Shown here one piece after another: positions 14,841 through 26,642 of a stretch of 64,000 nt of DNA. The first letter of the stretch is position 1. Every line of letters starts with the position of its first letter. The notes beneath the pieces were generated by a model that saw only the letters and a list, made by a program, of their open reading frames with translations, was not told the origin of the DNA and ran no database searches. The translations under genes and the position numbers were made by a program. The stretch comes from Hybos culiciformis (taxonomy: Eukaryota > Arthropoda > Insecta > Diptera > Hybotidae), in assembly GCA_964007475.1 (NCBI GenBank), contig OZ023273.1, positions 125,163,812-125,227,811 of the forward strand, given 5' to 3'.

Positions 14841-16771
14841 ATGAAATCACTACTATTATTTTTCTTTATAAGTAAGTTATGTAAAATTAAGAAACTTTAA
14901 AAAAAAATTATAACTCTAATTCAAGTTATGTGAAGATATTAGAATTTAGATTATAATATTTTCACCACACTAAAAAACAGCAATCCATCGCAGCTATAAT
15001 TTCTGTATAATCCGTGTGTAGGTCAAGTCGAACTAGTGGATGACATTTTGAATAATTACTGAAAATATTTTGAATAATTACTGAAACCTCCACAGTCTAA
15101 AAATTATTTAAAACATATGATTTACAAAATAATAATTAGAATACAATTCTTTAATTAACCCTGTAGCCTTTTACTTTGGTAAACACTGTGAAGCGATTGT
15201 TAAATGTGCGTGCGATCCAGCACAAAGGGGTCCTCAAGGTGATAGAGGTTTTGAAGGACCAAGGTACGTTTCGATTACGTTTGAGAGAGCCTTAATTGAA
15301 TATTGAATTAATTTATAAATTTTATTTAAAGGGGACCGAAAGGTGATCACGGTGAAAAAGGTATTCCTGGCCACCCTGGTATCCCTGGAGCACCGGGTTC
15401 TAGAGGAGGATTTGGAGGACTCCCAGGTCCTGTAGGCAAGTTTATTACGAATACAAATATTAAATTATTTTAAGTGCATGATAAAATTAGTAATAATTTT
15501 GAATTTTTTAGGACCTCCGGGTATCATTGGTCCTCCTGGTAACCCAGGTCCACAGGGACTACCGGGCGTATGCCCAGCTTGTCCTACGGTTATTTCCACA
15601 GGTGGAGGTGGAGGTGGAGGGGGTGGTGGTGCTGCTGGTGGTGGCGGAGGAGGTGCAGCTAGTTCCAGTTCGAGTTCTGGTGACGATAATAATAATAATC
15701 GACGTCTTAGATTTATTCCCGGACTAGGATTATTTGTAGCAATGGGAAATGATGGTAACGGAATAATCGTGGGGACAAATCGTAATTTTATTGGGGATGC
15801 AACTATTATTCCAAGAGTTGGAATTTTGGTAACTGATACAAATGGGGAGGGAGCAACTATTTATAGTTCTCAAGGGGACATTATTGGCAGTACATCATTC
15901 CCAATGAGTTCTAATATGTTTCAGCCTGAAATATCGAAAAGAAGACCACTTGGATTTTCCCCAAACATAAATCCACTAATGATGCATCAAAATCAGTATC
16001 AGCATGCTCATAGCAAAGAAGACCCACAACAATATGAGCAACCTTTTTTTCATAATTCTGGAATACCCAAACAAAAAATACAAACTCAACAATTTCAACA
16101 GCCTTTGTTTTCGAATCCTGGAGCAAATCAATTCGATTTTCAAAAACCATATCAACAGCAATTTAATAATCAATATTCAAATCCTGGTATTTACAGTCCA
16201 GTTAGTCATCAGGAGCCCATATATCAGAGAACTCAAGATACACCTATCAGTAACCCTGTAACGAATCATTTGGATGATCCTATGAAATCGATTGAACTCC
16301 CAAAAAATGGTAAGACTACGAACAAATTATTTTCTTCATTTTTACCCTATTTTAATTTCGGATAACAATTTCAAAATGAAATTACATATGTTTAAAGAGA
16401 AGTACTAATGGTTTACATAAAATCTAATAATGGTTTACATAAATGTCAGCATTTAGTATATCTTCGATTGATTTAGTTATAGGTTTTTCTAAGTTCCTGG
16501 ACTTTCATTATATGCAAAAATACGAATAAAATTATCTAATTAAATAAGTTAATATAAGTGCATTTTATTAATTCATTTTATTAATGAATTGTTGGTTAAT
16601 TATTTTTAAGATTTAAAAAGCAATGATACAATTGAAAATGAAAGAGCCATGAATGTCGAAAATTTGGTTGAACTGCAAACGTCGTTATCAGAGTTAAAGA
16701 AAAAAGTTGCCGATTTAAAACAAATGGTTGATTCAAATGGTAGAGCTAATGCTATTCCAGGACTACAATGA
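14841..16771 (+). CDS. Secreted short collagen-like protein with C-terminal coiled coil
   Basis: Five exons (14841-14871, 15167-15263, 15332-15435, 15512-16309, 16611-16771) join in frame to 386 residues. Residues 1 to about 20 form a signal peptide (MKSLLLFFFITFYF). A Cys pair (KCACDP) precedes about 22 Gly-X-Y triplets at residues 32-97 (for example GPKGDHGEKG and GPPGIIGPPGNPG), with a one-residue slip around 68-72. CPACP closes the helix, so disulfide-linked trimers are plausible. A poly-Gly/Ala, Ser and Asn run follows (about 107-140), then a hydrophobic Gly-rich block (FIPGLGLFVAMGNDGNG) and a Gln/Asn/Pro-rich region. Exon 5 encodes a Leu-heptad coiled coil (LVELQTSLSELKKKVADLK) likely to drive assembly. 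Intron 3 is GC-AG. It is too short for a fibrillar or basement-membrane collagen. The role is unknown; a structural protein of cuticle, matrix or secretion is plausible. Confidence 0.85.
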
Positions 16772-16804
16772 CGATTTAAAAAAAAATAAAAAATTTAAAA
16801 ATGT

Positions 16805-16810
16805 AATAAA
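16805..16810 (+). terminator. Polyadenylation signal of the collagen-like gene
   Basis: AATAAA lies 34 bases after the stop codon, with further AT-rich sequence behind it. It is the first canonical hexamer at a normal distance and the likely 3' processing signal. Confidence 0.5.
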
Positions 16811-19800
16811 TTTGAAGATTCTATAAATAATAAATAACTTTTTTATTTTACATTTTTATTTGAAAATAATTCCGACTGTGGTAAAAAATCTGTGAAAGTC
16901 CTTTAAATCGATTTCTAGCCAGTTATTCGTTTTCATAAGTTGATTCTTAAATTATTAAAACCCAATCAGACTTTAAAAAATTTTAACTTCTTTGAGTAAA
17001 ATTGAGAGCTACTATAACAGTTCCATATTTGTTAATACATATATTATACATATTAAAAACTATTTTGTATGCTAAAAATTCAATTCAACAAAAAAGTTGA
17101 AATTTTCCTTAACAACATTTTTTTCGCCTCTTAAAGATGTTTAATTGAATGTGGAAAAATGGGTCAAAAAAAATTAGTTTTTGTTGAATAAATATTAAAG
17201 GGTTTGTTTAAGTTTTTGTTGGATAGTTTATGGATTCATTTAAATTTTTGTATAATATTTTTTTTAGAAAGAAGGGTTGTTTTATTTGTTTTTGTTTTCC
17301 ACGCTTAAGATAATGAATTACGAACAACTATGAAACAATACTATTGTATACTTTTTAATGCTATCTTGCATGTAATGAAGTGTTTTAACGCTAAAAAAAA
17401 ATTGATGAATAAATTAAATTTTAATTAAATTTTTTGTTTCTTTTATTGATGGAATTAAAAAATTTATATTAGTAACTATAGAAATTTTTTGCAAAAAAAA
17501 ACTGATGTGGGCAGATGTTTTACACTTAAATTTGTCTTGATTTGCATAAACTTTCAATGGACAATGTGTTTACCGCGAGCCATGAAATGAGTTTAAAAAA
17601 AAAAATTTACATCTACAAAATTTTCATAGAATAAAACGTTTGCGAAAATATGGTTCAAAATGGAACTAATTACATAGTTTAAAAAGTCAATTTGCAGCAA
17701 ATATATATATAATTAATTAAATATAAAAAAATTAACTAGTATTTTGTGTATCATACCAAAACTAGCCAGAGAAATTAGGTTTTGGATGATAAGCTCATCT
17801 TCATTGCTGTATAATAATATTTACACAAAATCATTCTATATAAGAAAAATACTTATGGAATTTAGGAAAAAAAACAGAAGAAGATTTGACATCATTCTTT
17901 TTTGGCGACTTTTCTAGCAGTGTCAGATTTCAGGAAAGAAACTTTCACTTCATGAGTGTAACTCAATTAAACTTAGATGATTATTTAAAATTCTTTTATT
18001 TTTTCCAGAATTATATGGAATTATATGGACATATATACCTACATTATATGTAATTATATAGTTAAATATATTTTTTAATAATAATAAAGGGTTATTTCGT
18101 TGTTTGACAAACATAATAAAAAACATAATATAAAATGTATTGAAAATAATGCATACTATTTACTTCCAGTATAAAAATTTCATCCTACGTTTATTAAGGG
18201 CTCCCATTAAAATAACTTTGTTCTATTAGTGGAATAAAAAAAAAGTTGATTAATTGATTACACCAGAATATAATAGATGGGTCTAAAATTAAAAATTAAA
18301 TATATTCAATAAATATTATACAAAAATCTATTAAAAAAGCTGTAACGATAACGATGTGTAGATTCTAAAAAATTCCTATTTAATTTGATAAGAATTAATT
18401 TTTTTTATAATATGCTTTGAGATCAACCAACCGTCTTTTTATTCAGACCTTGACATAATAAAATACAATATAAAACAATACAAACATTTAGATCAAGTGG
18501 ACAACTAAAAAATCCATATAAACTCCAGTCCGAGTCGGTATATTTCAAAACTTGAGATTTATAATTTTTCTATATAAACTTCTAAAATTAGATTCCGAAA
18601 ATTATTTTGTAATAGTTAATATTATAAATAGTTTTTTATTTGACAAAAAACTCCGATAATTTGTTTTCTCTTGTTATATTATTGGCTTGTAATGTTAAAC
18701 CAATTTTATCTTAGAGAACGAAAAGGTAAAATGTGAAGGATTGTTTTAATTAAATAATTAAAAACATTTTTTTTTTTAAATTTATAAAGTACAGAGAATT
18801 GAAATGGAAATGCGAGGGTGAATAATGATGAATTGTTTTGTTTATGTTTTCAAATTATGTGTTAAGTAAGTTACAGATGTCATTTATTGAAAAATGATAT
18901 TTTAATTCATTTCCTATATATTCATAAAAAAATAAATAACGTGAAATATGCATTTCTGGAAAAAAAACTACAATACATATAGTATTTTTATTCAATTGAG
19001 AATCAAAGATAGTATAAGTATAGTTTATATTCTAATTAAAATAAAAGTACAATCAAAAATGCGGATTCGATTATGCATTGAAATTGTCAGTAATTCTTCA
19101 TTTTCTTGTCACAAAATTCACTCTCAACAGTCTAATTCCAGTGCCAAAGAGTCCCAATTGCAGCCTGAGGAGGCAAAATTGATAAAAATTATTTTATTTT
19201 CAGTTTTTAGGCTTCCAGTTTTTAGCCCTGTAGGATTAAAATTTCCATGTTAGCCCTGTAGGATGGAAAACCTTTAAGTTGACGATCAAAAAAAATTTCC
19301 AACGTTACATAATTTTACATATTCCTGATCCTGCTTCAATTAAAAAACATATATTAATATAAAAATGGTAATTATTATTGAAATAACCTTAGTTATTATT
19401 CTATTAAAAAAAACTACAAATAAAAATATTTGTATAATTTCTATAATGAATTTTTTCAGTAACAGCAAAACGCATAAGTTTAATATGTTTTTACGCAATG
19501 CACTCAAAACACTAGTAATGATAAGAATCTTATTTTTATGTATTTTTTTTAATGGCGTACCAAGTTTGCGTATACTATATGTAAAAAGGATGAATTCGAA
19601 TAATAAAAAGGATGAGGGATAAAAAAAAGTGAGTTTAAATAAATGTGTGCCTAAAATTCTCATTACTGCTCCATTTATTTATTTTTTTAAATTACAGTAG
19701 TTTTTAATTGTTTTAATAGTTTTTAAATTAATATTGCGTGTCATTTCAGTTTAAGGTAAATGTCCTTATTGATGCGGATCCTTGAGATAAAAAACATTAC

Positions 19801-20258
19801 ATCTGGACTAATTTTTATTTTTTTTAAATAATGTGCTTGCTTAAGATATAGGTACTATGCGTTTTATGCACATTTTAATTTATATGCTTACCTAAGATAA
19901 ATATTAACGACATTTTTTAATGTGCGGATTACTTCTTTACTTCTTTTCGTAAACATTGAGTTTTGCTTGTTCGAAAACTGAGATTTAAATATGGTCACAA
20001 GATAAGATTTTCATAAGGTTTCACTAGATCAACAACGATATAACCTTTGCATATCTTTAAACAATATCAAAAATTAATGTAATATGAATAAAATAGGTTC
20101 ACTAAAAGTTAAGTTCTAAGATCCAATTTAGGTTTACAAAAACTTTGAATAGATGAAATTCTTTTCAAAAACAATTTAATACTATATTACTAATTATCTT
20201 TATCTATAATCTTAAAAACATTTTTACTCAAAAACTGAAAGAAAAAACAAAAGAGCAG
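16811..20258. other. AT-rich intergenic DNA
   Basis: No supported gene. AGCCCTGTAGGAT occurs twice around 19222-19266, a small local duplication. Open frames near 18948-19253 (+) and 19340-19663 (-) have no recognisable domain. The latter is mostly Ile/Leu/Phe, as expected from AT-rich DNA. Confidence 0.4.
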
Positions 20259-20990
20259 TTTGGAACGTAGTTCCTTAGCGTACATATAAGTAATTTTCAT
20301 TTTTTATCAATTCAAAATTTTATTAATTTAAAAAGAAACTTTTTTCTACTTTTCCCAGTTTTCTCTAATTTTGCATTTTTTTCATTTAAAGAAACCTTTT
20401 TTAAGGAGCAATTTTAGACTGTTTTTTCGAATTTCGAAGATCTTTTTTGACATCGAAAATTCAAAAAGCTAAAACTAAGAGTCTGTTCACTTATTAGTGA
20501 TTATTAAAAAAATTAAAATCGGATTTAATATTCCAGATTTTTTAATTTGTAAACGACACGATTTTACTGCTGTTATTTTAAAAAATGAAATAATTTTGTC
20601 CTAAAGCCGTTCACAAATTCAATTTTACTTCTTAAAATTCTGCAAAGGCAAATTTTAAATTTCCCATAACAAACTAAATTTGTAGGTGAATTCAAAAACT
20701 AAAATTGTATAGAAAAGAAAAAAGCGGCAAAAATGGGTAAGAAAATTCGGTCGGTCACGTATTATTATAAGTTTTTGATTTCAGTCAGCCAAATATTATT
20801 TTATAAGTAGTTGATTTTATCAGATTATACAGAATGCAGAAAATTACGTCCTCAATTTAGAAATTGTGACTCTAAGTTTATCAATTTTCATACAACGTTC
20901 AATAAAAAACTATAACTATTTGCCGCGAGAGGGAAAATTAACAGGTATCGTTAATATTGACTGTTTTGACAACCCATTTATTTAAATTTT

Positions 20991-21109
20991 TTTCACCCAT
21001 AAGTATGTGCTATTTTTCGCCATTGGGGCACTATTTGAATATTTAACTAAGTATGACTCTTTTGTTTACATTTGTTTTCACCCATAAGTATGTGCCTTTT
21101 TTCGCCATA
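20991..21109. repeat. Direct repeat inside the putative transposon
   Basis: TTTCACCCATAAGTATGTGC followed by a T run and TTCGCCAT occurs at 20991-21024 and again at 21076-21108, 85 bases apart, with a few differences between copies. Confidence 0.7.
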
Positions 21110-21338
21110 GGAGTCGCTATTTGGAGATTTAAACAAGTGAATACTTATAAATTTAAATTTTTTGTTTTTGTTGTTTTTGCAACACAAAAAAAAAGAAATA
21201 TCATAAGCCAAAATGGCAAAGTATCGAAATATTTAACGCCGGCAGACGACTTGACTTGCCTTGGTACCGAATAGCGCCTTTATATTGGCAAAATAATATT
21301 GACAAAATTATACAAGATTTTTATTAACATTGAAATTA

Positions 21339-21431
21339 GTATGAAAATCTAAATTTTATTTGAACTATAAAATATTAATTAGTTAATATTTTATAAATTG
21401 AAATAAAATTTAAGTTTATCAATTTTCATAC
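21339..21431. repeat. Large imperfect hairpin inside the putative transposon
   Basis: GTATGAAAAT at the left pairs with ATTTTCATAC at the right. Inside, AAATTTTATTT and ATAAAATATTAA pair with TTAATATTTTAT and AAATAAAATTT around the short loop TTAG. The arms differ by a small insertion of about nine bases on the right. Confidence 0.7.
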
Positions 21432-21919
21432 AAAGTTCAATAAAAAATACAAGAGCCGGCGGGACGTTTGATAGATGTGAAACATCGGAATTATTTTGTA
21501 CAGATAAGATAATATTGATAGATAACTTTGATAGAATTTAGGATTTTAATTTTATAAATTTCATTGGATGTTTACTATTCTTTTTGTTTTATTTCAATTA
21601 ATTATTAATGCAAACCAATGAACACAATATTTATTAAAATACCTAAAAAAATATAATAAAAATATAATAATTTTTTTTAACTTTTTTTTTTTGTTTATCA
21701 TGTACCGACAGACGCCGATGCGGTCATATTTTTGGTCGCTGCGGCTTAGCAGCGATATTTACAAAATTTTTTGGAACTGCTGCTAAAAAAAAAATCATTG
21801 CTCGCTCAAAATCTATGATCGCGTGGGAGTGTGTACCGACACTATGTACTGACACTAAAGTGTTCAAATTTTTAATAAATTTTTCCATAAGAGCGTAGAA
21901 TAAGGAACTACGTTCCAAA

Positions 21920-24000
21920 AAAATTCAGATATAAATAAAATTTTAATAATAATTACAAGAGACAAAAAAAAAATATTTAAAATTAAAAGTCAAGGTTTTT
22001 TAGAACACCATATACAGAGTCATAAAAAAACATTTTTTTTATAGAAACACTGAAATTCTAGATAATCAAATTAGCTTTAAATGATAAATTGTTGGATGTA
22101 CTTGATGATAGTAAAAGCAAAATTATTAGAAATAAAAAAAAAAATATTAGTAGTTATAATTATATAGAGTGTGTATGACCGAAAAAAACAAACTTACAAA
22201 TATCTGGATAAAAATTATATGGACATAGGTATACGGATTATGGAATTTTTTAGCCTAGAACAAAAAAAGATGTTCATAAATATTCAAGTCCCCATTGCGG
22301 TCGAGTTTTTATGAAAACAAAGCAACATTTAGTGTCATAATTCTATATTTGATCTTTTTTTTAAATTCCTATATTATAGATGCACATATACTTTTATTTG
22401 TGAAAGAAATGATACATCATTAAAAAATCATTATTATTATTTTTTTTTTACTTGATTTTTATGCTTCAATTTTTTTTATGTGCAATCAATCAAAAATATT
22501 TTCTACTGATCTTAAAAAATCATCCTTTTCTAATGGAATTATGTGTACATAAGATGTGGTTTCCCTTTAATTCAAAAATGTTGCTTAAAAACATCTGGAT
22601 ATCTGAATTTAATATATATATATATATATAAAAAACAAGAAGAAAAATTTGTTATTATTTTTATTTATTAAAAACTATATATATTATATATATATGTAAT
22701 TTGCCCTGATTATTTCAGTTGTTGTCATCGTCACAGGTAAAAATGCAATCCGGAACATTATTTTTGTTTAATTCCAAGAAACTGTTTTGATTTCAGTTTT
22801 AACATGATTTCGTCATTCTATATATGTATATATTAATTTAGGGTTGGTTACTTAATTTATGTATACCTATTTATAGTTTTAATCAGCCTGTACCTATACT
22901 TTCTAAAATGAGTAAATTAATAATCCTAAAAATTGTAATATTCCTTAATAATTAGCCTTTCCTTTCCCTGATAATAAACTTGAATAATATTTTATTGCGG
23001 ATTAAGTGTTAGTTACAAGATTTAACAAGTTGGAAAAGATAATAAAAACAAAAATAAAATTAGAAAATAATTTTTCATTTTCTCTCAATTCTTATGAACT
23101 TGGTACCTAGGTACTTAAAATTTTTTGTATTATTTTTGAATAAAAATAAATTTATATTTCAAATCACATAAAAAAATAGTGGTAAACAAATATTTAAACA
23201 AAATTATCCGATAGATCTTAATATAGCCTGAGTATCAAAAGAGAGGATTATTATTAGTAGTAGCTTCTCTTTTCAAACTAAAAGTGGGGATTTTCTCGCA
23301 TATCAAGTGATGAAACTTCTGAACCCAAATGTTGAAGCACCTAAATAAAAAATTAAAAAAACAATGCAAAATAAATTGATAACAATTAGCTTCTTAGAAA
23401 ACCCACATTAATTTAATGAAGCTTTGTTAAACAAAATACAAAAAAACATTTATAATAGTAATCGTATTATGAATGTACCCAACCTATTAACAATATAATA
23501 TTCTAAAAAAAATAAATAAAAAATAAACAAATTATTGACATCATATTATTTATTATTCAAAAGAGTTGTATTTGAATGGTGTATGTGACAATATGACAAA
23601 AAAATTAAATCCAAAGCGCAACAAAACTTTTTTAAACCTATATAGTGCCAATTAACGGTATCAAGTAATAAACAAAATTATAAGATTTTTGGATTAAATT
23701 TTTATTTTTACTTGTAATTTCGTTTTACTTGTCATTTGCAATATTTTTCAAAATAAAATTCTAATCTAAAATGATTATAAATAATAATAACAACAACTAA
23801 GTCAGTACTCATATACCTAACCTACCTACATAAATAAATAATAAACGTGTTTTTACTTTTTTTTAACGTTGGAAACGTCATCAGACAATTTTCATATTCA
23901 AACATTTTTCAAGGACGGTTATCTACATACTTTTTAAAAAATATGAAATATATATTTAAATAAACGTAAGGCTTCTTTCAGACGAAGATAATTAATCGGA
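21920..24000. other. AT-rich intergenic DNA with an AT dinucleotide run
   Basis: Nothing coding was recognised. An (AT)n run lies at 22612-22631, and a second AT-rich palindromic run lies around 22675-22697. Confidence 0.4.
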
Positions 24001-24480
24001 ATTTCTGTGTCGGCGATACTGTATGCGGTGCAACGAGGATCTGTACGCAAGATACTGTAAGCAAGATACTATATGCAAGATACTGTATTCAAGATGGGGT
24101 TGGACATTTGTCCGTGATTTGTTTTTGTGGCGCGGGCATCAAAATGACATTTGTCCGCGATTCGAAATGACTTTTTTCCGCTGCGGACAAATGTCATTTT
24201 TCAAAATGTCATTTGTCCGCGAGCGAAATTAATCGCGGACAAATGACATCTTGCAAAATGACATTTGTCCGCTAAATATCTGAAAAATCACACGCGGACA
24301 AATGACATTCTGAAATCCAAAATGAGATTTGTCCGTTAAAAATAAATCGCGGACAAATGGGATTTTGCAAAATACAGAATTTAATATCCACGACACTGAA
24401 TTTAGTATCCGATATACCGACTTTAGAATCCACTTAGTACCCATTTAGTATCCACTAAATATGCTGAATTTAGTATCCAA
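24001..24480. repeat. Cluster of alternating palindromic CATTTGTCCGC units
   Basis: The core CATTTGTCCGC or its reverse complement occurs nine times between 24104 and 24362, mostly alternating in direction, so the DNA is a chain of hairpins spaced about 52-59 bases. On the left are four copies of a GATACTGTA-type repeat (24014-24090), three of them headed GCAA; on the right, four to five copies of TTTAGTATCC variants (24379-24479). The cluster is clearly richer in GC than its surroundings. Open frames on both strands here are only translations of the repeat. No transposon ends or target duplication could be fixed. Confidence 0.85.
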
Positions 24481-25434
24481 GACGTGATCCGTATTTTTCT
24501 TCTAAACATTTTATTCGGACGCCCAAAACATTATATTATTTTCAATAATTATAAATAAGCATTTCACTTTTCAATTACTTCAATGAAAATAAAACTGCCA
24601 AATCCAACCATGTTGCATGATACAAATTTCAGTAAAAAAAAAAACACAAATATGTTTGAATCTAAAACTATAAATAAGATAAATATAAAAATGAAAAACC
24701 AAGAAGCAACAACAAACAATTGATAATATCGAACGTAAATTTAATTTTTAATTTCAGTTTTGTTGTGATATTGTGCCGGTAAACTTATATTAAATATTAG
24801 GGGCGGATTAATTTTTGCCTTTTTTTATTATTATAATTATTATTTTTTTGTTGTTTATCTTGTGTAGTATAATAATATCATCCATTCGTATTGTATTTAA
24901 AAAAAAAAAAAAGTTATTTTTATTTTTACTTGTGATTAAAGTTTATTTAAAAATTAAAATTAAAATTGAGGCGCAATTAATTTAAAATGTGATTTTTATT
25001 TTTGGCAACAATATTCATGTATATTTATATAATTTTTTGATTTTTTGTTTTTTTAAATAATCGCGTCAAAAATCTACTAAAAAGTGACACCTAAAGTTGC
25101 AAAAAGATCAAATTTGATTATATGATGGGATTATTTGTTGTTAAAGAAAAATAACTTAAAATTTATTTTATATTTTCTCTTTAAAGTGACAGGTTTGATA
25201 AATTAAAATACCAATTAAAAATTTGAAAAATAAAAAAACAGAATCCAATTAAATGATATAAATAAAATTAAAAAAAAAAATGCATCAATTAATTTAAAAA
25301 AAAAAATTCAAATACCATAATAATAATAAGATCTCAAATTTCATTCGAAATCGATTAACCTTGGTTCAGATGCTATTTCAGCATCAAAAACTTATAGAAC
25401 TTTAACTATGGTTTCTTTTTTGTTCTTAAAATCT

Positions 25435-25890
25435 ACTGAAATTTAGCGATATTATTCATAGTGTTGTATAGTGTTTGTTATATATGTAGAAATTATTATT
25501 TGTATATTTTTAAAAAAATCAGCGCGCGTTAAGTATGAACTTTGAATTATCATGCCTTTGAATGCTTGTAAAATATTTTCTTTTTCGAAGGTTTGAGAAA
25601 CTATTTTCTAACACCGAATCAAAAAAATATCAACACACTATAGTTGTACTTATAGATCTTTAAAACTGAAATTTATCGATATTATTCATAGTGTTGTATA
25701 GTGTTTGTTATATATGTAGAAATTATTATTTGTACATTTTTAAAAATCAGCGCGCGTTAAGTATGAATTTTGAATTATCATGCCTTTGAATGCTTGTAAA
25801 ATATTTTCTTTTTCGAAGGTTTGAGAAACTATTTTCTAACACCGAATCAAAAAAAATACCAACACACTATAGTTGTACTTAGATCTTTAA
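25435..25890. repeat. Recent tandem duplication of about 230 bp
   Basis: The block beginning ACTGAAATTTA at 25435 is repeated from 25665 with few substitutions and small indels; both copies carry TCAGCGCGCGTTAAGTATGAA and CACACTATAGTTGTACTT. The high identity implies a recent event. No coding potential is seen. Confidence 0.9.
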
Positions 25891-26446
25891 AACTGCTTTT
25901 CAAACCGAATTTATAACGTATCTACAATGTACATATTTTTAGGTTACTCAAATTATACTATGATAAAATCGTTAAAAAAAAAGATGAATTTCAAATTGTT
26001 ATCTTTTCATATACAATTATTTTAAAATAGGCCTAGCAATATATCTTTATCATTTTTAATTTAAATTTATTTTATATTTTGGATCTTGTAAATCGATTAA
26101 AAATAAATATTCAACCTTAGTTCAAGAGCAGAAAATTCGTTTTGTTTATTTTTTTTTTCAAAATTATAAATTCGCTAAGAACAAAAAAATAATTAAGAAA
26201 ATTAATTTTATATTAATTTGTTTTGTTTTCTTATTCAGTGGTATAACAAATTCAAGGACAAACTATAAAATTTTGTTTAATAATACTTACATATATAGGT
26301 ATATACCATTATATTGAAATTAAAATTAAAAAATAAATATTATAAAAATATAAGAGTAATTTAAAGTTTATAAACCAAGCATAAAATATAAAAAAAAAAA
26401 AAATAATTAACATTATAAATAACTACCTACCTACCAAAGAATTAAA

Positions 26447-26642
26447 ATGCTGGCTGTAAAAAATTTTTTCTTATCTGAGAAAAAAAATCATCAAATAATT
26501 GCAACATCACCTGCAATGGAATCATCATCACAACGATTTTCTAGAATGCCAGAAGCTTTTATGCGCTCCATTCGAAGAAGATCAATGCGAGTGAAAAGAG
26601 GAAAAAGTGCTGTTGCACTAGATAGAGAAAAACGCAAATCAG
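26447..26642 (+). CDS. Candidate 5' coding exon of the downstream AGAP-like gene
   Basis: An ATG-started frame of 65 codons ends at a GTGGGT donor and leaves one base, which matches the phase needed by the exon at 34654 (joining codon GAT, Asp). The peptide has a basic patch, RSIRRRSMRVKRGKSAVAL, and ends DREKRKS, far from the Phe/Ile/Asn bias of chance frames here. Basic and Ser-rich N-terminal extensions occur in AGAP-type proteins. The 8-kb intron and lack of transcript data keep this tentative; it could instead be the first exon of another transcript. Confidence 0.5.

Larger units (their letters stand above)
20259..21919. mobile_element. Putative 1.66-kb DNA transposon with 19-bp inverted ends
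   Basis: TTTGGAACGTAGTTCCTTA at 20259-20277 is exactly repeated in reverse complement at 21901-21919. The core GGAACGTAGTTCC is itself palindromic. Between the ends lie a tandem repeat (20991-21109), direct repeats (about 20874 and 21411), a large central hairpin and a right end that is GC-rich for this window (about 21710-21850). No transposase frame is seen; the longest frame, 64 codons on the - strand at 21724-21918, starts inside the right end. I see no clear target duplication, so the exact borders are uncertain. Confidence 0.45.

Noticed and set aside
15478..15511. ATG at 15478 as the start of the collagen-like protein.
   Set aside because: It lies in the GC-AG intron. The upstream exons provide a signal peptide and continue the Gly-X-Y repeat in frame.
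19340..19663. 107-codon - strand frame rich in Ile, Leu and Phe, possibly a membrane protein.
   Set aside because: Such strings are expected from poly(A/T)-rich DNA, the overlapping + frame is equally long, and no receptor or transporter motif is visible.
24023..24444. Two open frames of about 70 codons on opposite strands with repeated SFVRD-like peptides.
   Set aside because: Both are translations of the palindromic repeat cluster; the repetition is of DNA origin.
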